A stretch of DNA of 64,000 nucleotides from Flavobacterium cheongpyeongense (GTDB taxonomy: Bacteria; Bacteroidota; Bacteroidia; Flavobacteriales; Flavobacteriaceae), in contig NZ_QJHK01000001.1 of NCBI RefSeq assembly GCF_003202435.1, positions 372,001 to 436,000 of the forward strand, written 5' to 3'. Positions within the stretch are counted from its first letter, which is position 1. Each line of letters starts with the position of its first letter. This document shows, in pieces, positions 34,603 through 43,200 of the stretch. The notes under the pieces were generated by a model. That model did no database searches and had not been told where the DNA came from. It saw only the letters and a program-made list of their open reading frames with translations. Position numbers and translations under genes: made by a program.

Positions 34603-35040
34603 ATGATTAAAATTACTCAAATCGTATTTGTTTTTGCCACTGTATTAATGCTTGTAAGCTGCAAAAATACCAAGCAAAAAATTCAGGAACATGTGATAAC
34701 CTATAATACTTCTAGTTCTATAAAAGGGGCAAATATTACAAGTACCAGTGCTAAAGCATTTTTAAATGAAAATAAAATTGAAATAAGAATTGAAACTAAT
34801 CTGGAGGAAACGGAAGAAAATAAGCTTACTTACAGCGAATCGTTTCCTGATTTATTGAAAGGGATGATCGGGAATGATCAGATTTCTAAAGACTTGATTG
34901 GCGAAGGTGTAAAGTTTGATGTTTATTTTTTAGCTTATAATAACTCTATTTTAGCACAACGATTAATTGGTCAGGAAGAATTGGCTGCTTTAACTGGTTC
35001 TGGTGATGGAGCACAAAAAAAAGTGACAGCAAAACTTTAA
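34603..35040 (+). CDS. Small lipoprotein, tandem paralogue 2
   Basis: 145 aa with a lipobox signal (VFATVLMLVSC). The mature sequence begins KNTKQKIQEHVITYNT, almost the same as the preceding paralogue, and continues with KIEIRIETNLEE and KFDVYFLAYN. It has an extra C-terminal tail of about 15 residues (GSGDGAQKKVTAKL). Its own promoter and terminator make it an independent unit, so the pair looks like a local duplication with separate control. Function is unknown. Confidence 0.78.
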   Translation: MIKITQIVFVFATVLMLVSCKNTKQKIQEHVITYNTSSSIKGANITSTSAKAFLNENKIEIRIETNLEETEENKLTYSESFPDLLKGMIGNDQISKDLIGEGVKFDVYFLAYNNSILAQRLIGQEELAALTGSGDGAQKKVTAKL

Positions 35041-35069
35041 TCTCGTTCAGACAGCTAAAATAAATAAAA

Positions 35070-35104
35070 CAAAGCCTCTTTGTAATTTAACAAGGAGGCT
35101 TTTG
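35070..35104. terminator. Bidirectional terminator
   Basis: AAAGCCTCTTTG (35071-35082) pairs with CAAGGAGGCTTT (35091-35102, one G-T pair) and is flanked by T on the plus strand and by TTTTATTTATTTTA on the minus strand. It serves the lipoprotein gene and the converging gene at 35108. Confidence 0.7.
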
Positions 35105-35107
35105 CTT

Positions 35108-36619
35108 TTAATAATTGGTTATATTGGATAAGTTGTCTGGAAAATATGAATCGGATAAACTTGTAAATTCATCACCTCTCATAAAAATATTACTATCTAC
35201 ATCAGCAAAACTCGATTTTCCGGCAGCGGCCAAAAGCTCATTGGCAGCATGTAGTGTGTTTTTATGGAAATGATATACACGATCGGATTTATCGGTTACG
35301 ACCAAACCTTTCATCAGCATTTTATTTTGTGTGGCAACACCTGTCGGACATTCATTATTGTGACAGCGTAATGCCTGAATACATCCTAATGAAAACATAA
35401 AACCTCTTGCACTGTTGCACATATCTGCACCCAAAGCAATCGCATGAAGGATGGAGTAACCTGAAATAATTTTTCCGCTTCCGATAATTCTTATTTTGTC
35501 TCTTATATTCAATCCGGATAATGTTTTGTTTACAAATATTAAGGCAGGTTCAAAAGGCATTCCAACACCATCAGCAAACTCCAAAGGAGCAGCTCCGGTT
35601 CCGCCTTCTGCCCCGTCAACTGTAATAAAATCCGGAAAACAGTTTTCGGCAATCATTTCATGACAAATGGCTTCAAACTCTGAGGTGTTTCCAATACACA
35701 ATTTAAAACCTATAGGTTTACCGTTAGATAATTCGCGCAATTTGGCTATAAAATGAACCAGTCCTTTTGCATCAGAAAAGGCACTATGACTTGGAGGTGA
35801 AAGGATCAAAGTATGAGGTTCAATACCTCTTATTTTTGCAATTTGCAATGTGTTTTTTGCAGCCGGAAGTACCCCGCCATGACCTGGTTTTGCTCCTTGC
35901 GAGAGTTTAATTTCAATCATTTTTACATTTGGGAGATTTGCTTTTTCTTTAAATTTTTCAGGATTAAAATTTCCGTTAGCATCCCGGCACCCAAAATAAC
36001 CGGTTCCAATTTGCCAGGTAATATCGCCACCGCCTTCTAGATGATAATCAGTAAGTCCGCCTTCTCCTGTATTTTGATAGAATTTTCCTTTTTGAGCACC
36101 AATATTCAATGCACGTACAGCGTTTTCGCTAAGTGATCCAAAACTCATTGCCGAAACATTCAGTAAGGAAGCCAGATATGGCTGTTTGCAATCGGGTCCT
36201 CCAACCAATACCCTCGGCAGTTCTTCATTTACTTTTGCTGGAAAAATAGAATGCTTGATACCTTCATAACTTCTGACATTAAGATTTAATTGTGTTCCGA
36301 AGGGTGTATTTGAATCAATATTTTTAGCTCTTTGATAGACTAATGAGCGCTGATTTCTTGAAAAAGGTTTTCCATCTGTAGATCTTTCGATAAAATATTG
36401 CTGAATTTCGGGTGCAATCATTTCAAATAAATATCTGAAATATCCCAGAACAGGGAAGTTTCTTAAAATAGCATGTTTTTTCTGAATAGAATTAAAAATT
36501 CCGATAACCAACAAAATGGGTAAAATAATTAGCAGTAAGAAACCAAGCTTGAAATAATAATATATGGCGGCAACAATTAGAAACAACAAGAAGCCGTAGA
36601 TAAAGAATTTTTTTCTCAT
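35108..36619 (-). CDS. FMN-binding glutamate synthase-like membrane protein
   Basis: 503 aa. Two hydrophobic segments in the first 45 residues anchor it. The remainder is the glutamate synthase FMN barrel: SAMSFGSLSENAVRALN, KPGHGGVLPA, DGAEGGTGAAP and GSGKIISGYS. CHNNECPTGVATQN carries cysteines of a 3Fe-4S site. No glutaminase domain is present, as in the stand-alone GltB-type family of unknown electron partner. True glutamate synthase activity is uncertain. It is a single gene following the NYN protein gene on the same strand with 35 bp between them. Confidence 0.88.
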   Translation of the reverse strand: MRKKFFIYGFLLFLIVAAIYYYFKLGFLLLIILPILLVIGIFNSIQKKHAILRNFPVLGYFRYLFEMIAPEIQQYFIERSTDGKPFSRNQRSLVYQRAKNIDSNTPFGTQLNLNVRSYEGIKHSIFPAKVNEELPRVLVGGPDCKQPYLASLLNVSAMSFGSLSENAVRALNIGAQKGKFYQNTGEGGLTDYHLEGGGDITWQIGTGYFGCRDANGNFNPEKFKEKANLPNVKMIEIKLSQGAKPGHGGVLPAAKNTLQIAKIRGIEPHTLILSPPSHSAFSDAKGLVHFIAKLRELSNGKPIGFKLCIGNTSEFEAICHEMIAENCFPDFITVDGAEGGTGAAPLEFADGVGMPFEPALIFVNKTLSGLNIRDKIRIIGSGKIISGYSILHAIALGADMCNSARGFMFSLGCIQALRCHNNECPTGVATQNKMLMKGLVVTDKSDRVYHFHKNTLHAANELLAAAGKSSFADVDSNIFMRGDEFTSLSDSYFPDNLSNITNY

Positions 36620-36654
36620 GTTTATAAAAACTTTAAAAATGTAATAATTTGGTA

Positions 36655-37452
36655 TTAGTTGAACTTTAATCGCACATAAACGTGCTTTATCCCTTTTTTG
36701 TCTGAGTCTCTTTCATCTATTTCGAGAATATCAGTTAGCGATTTAAGCATCGGGGTTAGTTTTGAAAAACCATAATTCCGAGGGTCGAATTCTGGTTTTT
36801 TCTTTACGATTAAGTTGCCAACATCCCCCAGGAATGCCCAGCCATCATCATCTTCAATGTCTTCGATTGTTGCTTCTATCAAATCAATTGTTGCAGTATC
36901 AATTTTAGCTAAAGCTTTTGTTGTTGGCTTTTCGACAGGTTTTTTAGAATCGGTCGTTGTAGTTGTGTTGGTAGTAGTAGGTTTTGGTTTTTTCTTTTGG
37001 ATTGCACCATCTAAAACCTCAATGTAAATAAAACGGTCGCAGGCCACAATAAAAGAGTTTGGTGTTTTCTTCTCTCCAATGCCAATCACTTTCATGCCCG
37101 ATTCTCTAAGACGAATCGCCAATCTCGTAAAATCACTATCACTTGAAACAATACAAAAACCATCTAATTTACCTGAATAAAGCAAATCCATAGCGTCAAT
37201 AATTAATGCCGAATCAGATGAATTTTTTCCAACGGTATAGCTGTATTGCTGTATAGGTGTTATAGCGTGTTCCAGTAAAACGGCTTTCCATCCGTTGGAA
37301 TTTGGCTTGGTCCAGTCTGCATAGATTCTTTTTGTTGTAGGGGTTCCAAATTTAGTAATTTCTTCCATCATACCTTTTACGTTGCTGTAGGGAACGTTGT
37401 CGGCATCAATAAGGACAGCTAGTTTTAGGTCTTTAGTATTCGTTAAAGCCAT
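36655..37452 (-). CDS. NYN-domain ribonuclease-like protein with OST-HTH/LOTUS domain
   Basis: 265 aa from the start at 37452 (MALTNTKDLKLAVLID); an upstream ATG at 37512 adds an unrelated hydrophobic stretch. The N-terminal NYN (PIN-like) domain shows LIDADNVPYSN, DSALIIDAMDLL and VSSDSDFTRLAIRLRE, with the acidic residues of the nuclease centre. A Thr/Lys-rich linker (residues about 160-185) leads to an OST-HTH/LOTUS domain (about 190-265: WAFLGDVGNLI, NYGFSKLTPMLKSL). LOTUS domains bind RNA, so an RNA-directed nuclease is likely. The natural substrate is unknown. Confidence 0.87.
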   Translation of the reverse strand: MALTNTKDLKLAVLIDADNVPYSNVKGMMEEITKFGTPTTKRIYADWTKPNSNGWKAVLLEHAITPIQQYSYTVGKNSSDSALIIDAMDLLYSGKLDGFCIVSSDSDFTRLAIRLRESGMKVIGIGEKKTPNSFIVACDRFIYIEVLDGAIQKKKPKPTTTNTTTTTDSKKPVEKPTTKALAKIDTATIDLIEATIEDIEDDDGWAFLGDVGNLIVKKKPEFDPRNYGFSKLTPMLKSLTDILEIDERDSDKKGIKHVYVRLKFN

Positions 37453-37688
37453 TATATCAGTGATTAAGATTTTTTGTAAAAAGCGTTTTAAAATTAGTGA
37501 AAAATAAAACAATTTGGAGTGTTTGTAAAAAAATATAACAGCTTTAAATTGTAATCTGTTTTAAATGAAACTTATATTTTATAAGGAATTTTATTTCAAG
37601 TCTGTATATTTTACCCTAAAAGTTTATTAAACAACGATTTTGAATCCGAATCATTTTTAAATTATTATGATACCATAGAATAAATATT

Positions 37689-37696
37689 TATTTTTG
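37689..37696 (+). promoter_or_regulatory. Promoter -7 box of the alpha-oxoamine synthase gene
   Basis: TATTTTTG matches TAnnTTTG, 41 bp upstream of the start at 37737. Confidence 0.5.
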
Positions 37697-37736
37697 CTCG
37701 CTGATTAAATTAAAATTATTACTACACTATTATATT

Positions 37737-38999
37737 ATGGTAAAAGATTTATTCGAAAGAATTCAGAACAATAAAGGGCCATTAGGAAAATGGGCTTCAC
37801 AGGCAGAAGGTTATTTTGTATTTCCAAAATTAGAAGGAGATCTTGGACCAAGAATGAAATTTCAGGGAAAAGAGGTTTTGAACTGGAGTCTGAACGATTA
37901 TTTAGGTCTTGCAAACCATCCGGAAGTTCGTAAAGCAGATGCAGATGCAGCGTTGCAATTTGGTGCTGCTGCCCCAATGGGTGCCCGTATGATGAGTGGA
38001 CATACGAATTATCACGAACAATTAGAAAATGAACTGGCTGCTTTTGTAATGAAAGAATCGGCTTATTTGTTGAATTTTGGGTATCAGGGAATGGTTTCTA
38101 TCATAGATGCTTTGGTAACAAGAAATGATGTAATTGTTTATGATGTAGATGGACATGCCTGTATTATTGACGGTGTTCGTTTGCACAGCGGAAAACGTTT
38201 TACTTACAAGCACAATGATATCGAAAGTATGGAGAAAAACCTGCAGCGTGCTACCAAAATAGCTACAGAAACAGGTGGAGGAATTCTTTTTATTACAGAA
38301 GGTGTTTTTGGAATGCGTGGACAGCAGGGAAAGCTGAAAGAGATTGTAGAAATGAAAAAGAAATACAATTTCCGTCTTTTGGTTGATGACGCACACGGTT
38401 TTGGAACGCTAGGAAAAACAGGTGCCGGAGCAGGTGAGGAGCAGGGATGTCAGGACGGAATCGATGTTTATTTTTCGACATTTGCTAAATCAATGGCGAA
38501 TATTGGTGCTTTTGTTGCAGCTGATAAAGACATCATTGATTATTTAAAATATAATTTACGTTCTCAAATGTTTGCAAAAGCATTGCCAATGATCCAGACT
38601 ATTGGTTCGTTGAAACGTTTGCAATTGTTGCGTGATAACCCGGGACTGAAAGACAAATTATGGGAAAACGTAAATACTTTGCAAAATGGATTGAGAAGTA
38701 AAGGATTTAATATTGGAGACACCAATACTTGTGTTACGCCAGTTTATTTAGAAGGAAGCGTACCGGAAGCAATGGTGATGGTAAATGACTTGAGAGAAAA
38801 TTACGGTATTTTCTTGTCTATTGTAATTTATCCGGTTATTCCAAAAGGAATGATTTTATTACGTGTTATTCCTACCGCTTCACATACATTAGAAGATATT
38901 GCTGAAACACTAACTGCTTTTGAAGCAATTCGTGAAAAATTAGTAAATGGTACATACAAAGAAATTGCCAGCAGAACAACAGTCGATCTGGACGCCTAG
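37737..38999 (+). CDS. PLP-dependent alpha-oxoamine synthase (serine palmitoyltransferase or cysteate acyltransferase type)
   Basis: 420 aa. NWSLNDYLGLANHPEV and GARMMSGHTNYHEQLE are typical of the family. VDDAHGFGTLGKTGAG provides the PLP-stacking and Asp/His residues, and K251 in STFAKSMANIGAF is the Schiff-base lysine. Family members condense an amino acid with an acyl-CoA or acyl-ACP. In Bacteroidota the close relatives make sphingoid bases from serine or capnine (sulfonolipids) from cysteate, and flavobacteria are known for the latter. Sequence by eye does not separate these from KBL or BioF. It is a monocistronic gene with a TAnnTTTG promoter and a strong terminator. Confidence 0.85.
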   Translation: MVKDLFERIQNNKGPLGKWASQAEGYFVFPKLEGDLGPRMKFQGKEVLNWSLNDYLGLANHPEVRKADADAALQFGAAAPMGARMMSGHTNYHEQLENELAAFVMKESAYLLNFGYQGMVSIIDALVTRNDVIVYDVDGHACIIDGVRLHSGKRFTYKHNDIESMEKNLQRATKIATETGGGILFITEGVFGMRGQQGKLKEIVEMKKKYNFRLLVDDAHGFGTLGKTGAGAGEEQGCQDGIDVYFSTFAKSMANIGAFVAADKDIIDYLKYNLRSQMFAKALPMIQTIGSLKRLQLLRDNPGLKDKLWENVNTLQNGLRSKGFNIGDTNTCVTPVYLEGSVPEAMVMVNDLRENYGIFLSIVIYPVIPKGMILLRVIPTASHTLEDIAETLTAFEAIREKLVNGTYKEIASRTTVDLDA

Positions 39000-39030
39000 C
39001 ATGTTTTTGGTGTGGGAATTATATAAAAGA

Positions 39031-39060
39031 ATCCATTCGTATTACGAATGGATTTTTTTT
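39031..39060 (+). terminator. Terminator of the alpha-oxoamine synthase gene
   Basis: ATCCATTCGT (39031-39040) and ACGAATGGAT (39044-39053) form a perfect 10-bp stem with a 3-nt loop, followed by eight T. Confidence 0.9.
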
Positions 39061-39105
39061 TATTCAATTAATTTTATAGGGATAACAGTAAAAATAAAAA
39101 AAAAC

Positions 39106-39585
39106 ATGAAAAAAGTATCAGTAATAGTAATTATTATGTTGGGTATTTTTGTTTCCTGTAAAAAAGAAACAACAATCCCTTCGCCTCAGATAACCCCAAG
39201 CGCTCCTCAAGAAGCTGAGATTATAGAACCAGCAGGTGATCAGTGTTATGTTTCATCAGCTAACAACAGTACTGTAAAATTGAGTTTTAATGTAAACTCA
39301 CATCAGGAAGTAAACGGAAAACTGAGCTATAATTTATACGGAAAAGATAAAAGTGAAGGAACTTTGATTGGTAATATGAAAGGCGATACCTTAATTGCTG
39401 ATTATACTTTTACATCAGAAGGTGTTTCTTCGGTTATGGAAGTAGCTTTCCTTCAAAAAAGCGGAACCTTTATAGAGGGATACGGACCAACAACTGAGGC
39501 AAATGGCAAAGTAAGTTTTACAAATAAGAAGACTTTAAAATTTGATGGAAAAAGTACATTACTTAAAGTTGATTGTACGGAATAA
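39106..39585 (+). CDS. Small lipoprotein of unknown function
   Basis: 159 aa from the start at 39106 (MKKVSVIVIIMLGIFVSC), giving a clear lipobox with Cys 18. An in-frame ATG at 38947 lies inside the previous gene and before its terminator, so it is rejected. A Pro/Ser/Glu linker (residues about 22-45) precedes a beta-rich domain of about 110 residues starting DQCYVSSANNSTVKLSF. It is predicted to be membrane-anchored. I do not recognise the family. It stands alone, after a strong terminator and before a 17-bp palindrome. Confidence 0.75.
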   Translation: MKKVSVIVIIMLGIFVSCKKETTIPSPQITPSAPQEAEIIEPAGDQCYVSSANNSTVKLSFNVNSHQEVNGKLSYNLYGKDKSEGTLIGNMKGDTLIADYTFTSEGVSSVMEVAFLQKSGTFIEGYGPTTEANGKVSFTNKKTLKFDGKSTLLKVDCTE

Positions 39586-39600
39586 AATAGTTTTACATCT

Positions 39601-39639
39601 GACTCGTCCTAAAATAGTCAACCTATTTTAGGACGAGTC
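39601..39639. repeat. Perfect 17-bp palindrome (possible IS-end remnant)
   Basis: GACTCGTCCTAAAATAG (39601-39617) and CTATTTTAGGACGAGTC (39623-39639) flank a 5-nt loop. No T-run follows on the plus strand. It sits at the boundary between housekeeping genes and the RHS region. It could be fused ends of a lost insertion element or an unusual terminator for the lipoprotein gene. Confidence 0.6.
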
Positions 39640-39682
39640 ATGAAGATATTTGTAGGTAAATTCTAGAAGAAAGGAAATAATA

Positions 39683-39841
39683 ATGAGAAAAATTATTAAA
39701 ACAATAATTCGAATGTTAAATCTTACAATAATATTGTTAGTTAATTTGTTTATGCTTTTTTTTGCGCAAAAAAAATCTTTCAAAAAAAAAATAAAAGTCT
39801 TTAAATTGATTAAAAAAAAATATAATCTTATACTACAATGA
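39683..39841 (+). CDS. Possible 52-aa membrane peptide overlapping the next start
   Basis: A 53-codon frame from ATG at 39683, preceded by a purine-rich AAGGAAATAATA, to TGA at 39839-39841. The peptide has a short basic N-terminus, one hydrophobic segment (LTIILLVNLFMLFFAQ) and a Lys-rich tail. Its stop overlaps the ATG of the T9SS-tagged gene as ATGA, a hallmark of translational coupling. The region is very AT-rich, so such a frame could arise by chance. Treat it as a candidate leader or small membrane protein. Confidence 0.3.
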   Translation: MRKIIKTIIRMLNLTIILLVNLFMLFFAQKKSFKKKIKVFKLIKKKYNLILQ

Positions 39842-40290
39842 ACAGCTATTTACTTCTATTCTTTTTAAGCTTTTCGCTATTGTCCAATGCCCAAAACCAA
39901 ACGAAGATTAAGTTTAGTTATGATAATGCCGGGAATCAGATTAGTAGAACATTATGTGTTAACTGCCCGCCGGAAACAGGCAAACAAGTCAAGGAAATAG
40001 AAGCCATTGTTGAAGAAGACCTTGAAAAAATCGAAGGAGAGGAAATGATTTCCTATTACCCGAATCCAGTAAAAGAAGAGTTGTATCTCAAGTGGGAGCT
40101 TACGGATGACAATTATGTAACTTCAATTCAGTTGATTTCATTGGCGGGGCAGGTTTTAAATACATTTCGGGAAACTAAAAAGAATAACAGTCAAAACATA
40201 TTGTTTCAGTCATATCCGTCGGGCGTGTATGTTGTTTTAGTTAACTACAAATCAGGTGATCCAAAAACAATTAAAATTATTAAGCAATAA
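39838..40290 (+). CDS. Short T9SS-sorted protein beside the RHS gene
   Basis: 150 aa with a signal peptide (MNSYLLLFFLSFSLLSNAQ). A single YD/RHS-like unit, FSYDNAGNQISRTLC, comes next, then an acidic stretch (KEIEAIVEEDLEKIEGEE). A T9SS type A sorting domain closes the protein: YYPNPVKEELYLKW, then GQVLNTF and GVYVVLVN. The repeat unit resembles those in the giant protein encoded 9 bp downstream. It looks like a small companion exported through the type IX system, and the two genes are certainly cotranscribed. Its function is unknown; an adaptor or vestigial RHS protein is possible. Confidence 0.75.
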   Translation: MNSYLLLFFLSFSLLSNAQNQTKIKFSYDNAGNQISRTLCVNCPPETGKQVKEIEAIVEEDLEKIEGEEMISYYPNPVKEELYLKWELTDDNYVTSIQLISLAGQVLNTFRETKKNNSQNILFQSYPSGVYVVLVNYKSGDPKTIKIIKQ

Positions 40291-40299
40291 GATTTAGAC

Positions 40300-43200
40300 A
40301 TGAAACAATTTTACTTTTTCATTATAGTTTTATTCTCCTCTTTTTCTTTTTCTCAAAATTTCACAGATACTAAAGGAGAATTACAAATAGCAGCTTCAGG
40401 TACTGCTACCTATACTTTGCCAATAGCGATGCCGCCCAGTATAAAAAATGTGGCACCTATTATCAATCTTACCTATAGCAGTGGTGTAAGAGGAGGAATT
40501 GCAGGACAGGGATGGAGTATCAACAGTATTTCGGCAATCAGTCGTATAGCTACGCGTCGTGATATTGACGGTTTTGTAGACGGAGTTGATTTTGATGATA
40601 ATGACAAGCTGTCTTTGGATGGCCAGCGCTTATTAATAAAAACAGGTACGTATTGGGCACACGGTTCTACCTACGAAACCGAATATAAAAGCAATACCAA
40701 AATAGAATTGAAAATCGAAGGCACTGTAACGTATTTTATAGTCACGGCACCGGATGGTTCCAGAAGCTGGTACGGCTCAAAAGGAGATGGGACGCTGCAA
40801 AATTCGGTATCGGTCAATTCCTGGTATATTGTGCGTTTTGAAGATACGTATGGAAATTTTATCGATTATACCTATCAAACGGTTACCTATAACAGTACCA
40901 GCCAGCTCTATATTGATACGATTGTTTTTAGCGGCAACACAATAGCAGGAATTGCGGCTCAGGATAAAATTGCTTTTAAATACGATAATGCAAAAAGGGT
41001 AGAAAGAGATTTTATGAAAGGGGGTGTAATCTATGCCACTAAAATCTTAAAATTCATAGAGGTATATGCAAACAATGCTATTTTCAGAAAGTATCAATTA
41101 ACGCATGCGACTGATGATTCAGGATATGAAAGAGTAACAAATATAAAGGAAATCAATGCGCAAAGCGAAGAATCTAATCCTGTAGTTTTTGCATATCATG
41201 GTGATGGTATACCCACTACAACTACAAAAACAGAGAAAGTATATACAAATAATTTGAATTTTAGTGAAACAAGTTTAGCTGGTGATTTTGATGGAGATGG
41301 TCAGTTAGATTTTGTGGCAGATAATAAGGTGTTTACTGATTTATTCAAAAACGATTCAGGGAATGCAGGGATTAATTTGCCATTTGAAATTAATGTTTAC
41401 AATAAAACACAAGATTTCACAGCTACTGTTCTTTCTAACGATAAGCTAAATCAATTTAATTCCATAATCAAAACTCAAGCCTATAATGATCGAATAGATT
41501 TTAAGTTTTATAAGATGTCAGGAGGCAATATGATTAATGATTATACTAAAACAATATCAATTAATAATTCAGTTACAAACACAGATACTTACACAGAACA
41601 ATATTTAGACGAAGATCCTTATTACGTTTGTGGAGTAGAAAATAATTGTGCCTACTTAAATCCGGGTTTTTCATTTAACTATACGGAAGGAGATTTTAAT
41701 GGTGATGGAATTAGCGAAGTATTAATAGAGCATTTTGATAATGAGTCAAATATTAGTAACAATACATATATAAATACGCCTCAGGGTAATTGTCAAACCT
41801 GTAGGCAGGAATATAGTTACTCAGGAATTTCATATTATCTTTTAGATTTAAATTCCAATGCTTCTAGTGTAATAAACACTCAGGGGTTTCACAAAATTAG
41901 CAATGCTGTAAATATTAGTTACGGAGTAAATGTTGCAAATGGGGCTGCAAGCTTTAGTAAAAAATTTGTTGCTGATTTTAATGGGGATGGGAAATCAGAT
42001 ATTTTGACAATTAAGGATAATAAAGATTATAAAATTATAACTTTTAAGCAACTTTCTACGGCTCCCTGGAGTGAAGTTGAAGTTATTGGAATGGGCGTTC
42101 TGGATAAATATTCAACTACAAAGCAATTGTTATTAGGCGATTACAACGGAGATGGAAAAACGGATGTCATGCTTCCTGATGGAGAAGGTGGAGAAGGACA
42201 GGTGAAATGGCATATTTATTACAGTAATCCAAAACCGACCGGAGGAGAATTTTTCGTAAAAGAAACTCACGACAATATCGTAGAATACTGGCCTAATACA
42301 GGTACACATTTTGATTCTCAAACCCATTTTAGCAATTATTATGCTATTGATATCAACAAAGATGGTAAATCCGATATTGTGCGGGTATGGAGAAGGTATT
42401 ACAAGCCAAAATGGACTATTAATAACCATAATACAGAATGGTGGGTTAAAGGCTATACTAATAATATAGGAAATACTGCAAGTACTAATAAGTTTCCTAT
42501 GACTTATGATTCTGGTGTTTCCTTTTCAGGTTCTCCTGATATCCCAATTCCTTTAGTTTCCAATTACAAATACGATGGTGCCAATACTGATTTGGTTATT
42601 GTTCGTGGACATTCTAACAAAATCGAATATTACCAATTCAATAAAGATTTTGATAAGGACAATCGATTAAAATCAGTCACAGAAGCCAATGGGAAAATCA
42701 TTCAGACCATTGATTATAAAGCAATGGAAGCCACAGACGGCAAATTTGGCAATAGCAGCACTGATTTTTATTCTTCGGCAGATGCTGTAAACTATCCCAA
42801 TATTGAGATTGTCAGAAACTCAGGAAGTTATTTGGTTTCCAAATTAACCGCTACCATCAATGGAGTTTCCAAATACCAGGATTTCAGGTACCGTGGCTAT
42901 GTATCCAATTTTAATTATGGTACAGTTGGTTTTACCAGAACCACAAGAAGCAGCTGGTATTTATCGGAATCCGATACCAAATTATGGACTACCCAGTACA
43001 ATGATGTTAACCTAAGAGGTGCAAATACGATAACCTGGTCAAGTACTAATGGTACAACCGTTTTTGATGCTACACCAGGCGGATTATTAAGTACTAAAAC
43101 GAATGTTTTTTCAACTTATACCAACCCGACGTCAAAAGTATATAATGTACTCTTGGATTCGCAGACCACCCTGGATGCTTTGTCAGGAGTAAAAACCGAA

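Noticed and set aside
38022..38396. A 124-aa minus-strand frame within the alpha-oxoamine synthase gene
   Set aside because: Antisense shadow of a well-conserved PLP enzyme.
39106..39585. The longer 212-aa frame from 38947
   Set aside because: It starts inside the synthase gene and crosses its terminator, and would bury the lipoprotein signal.
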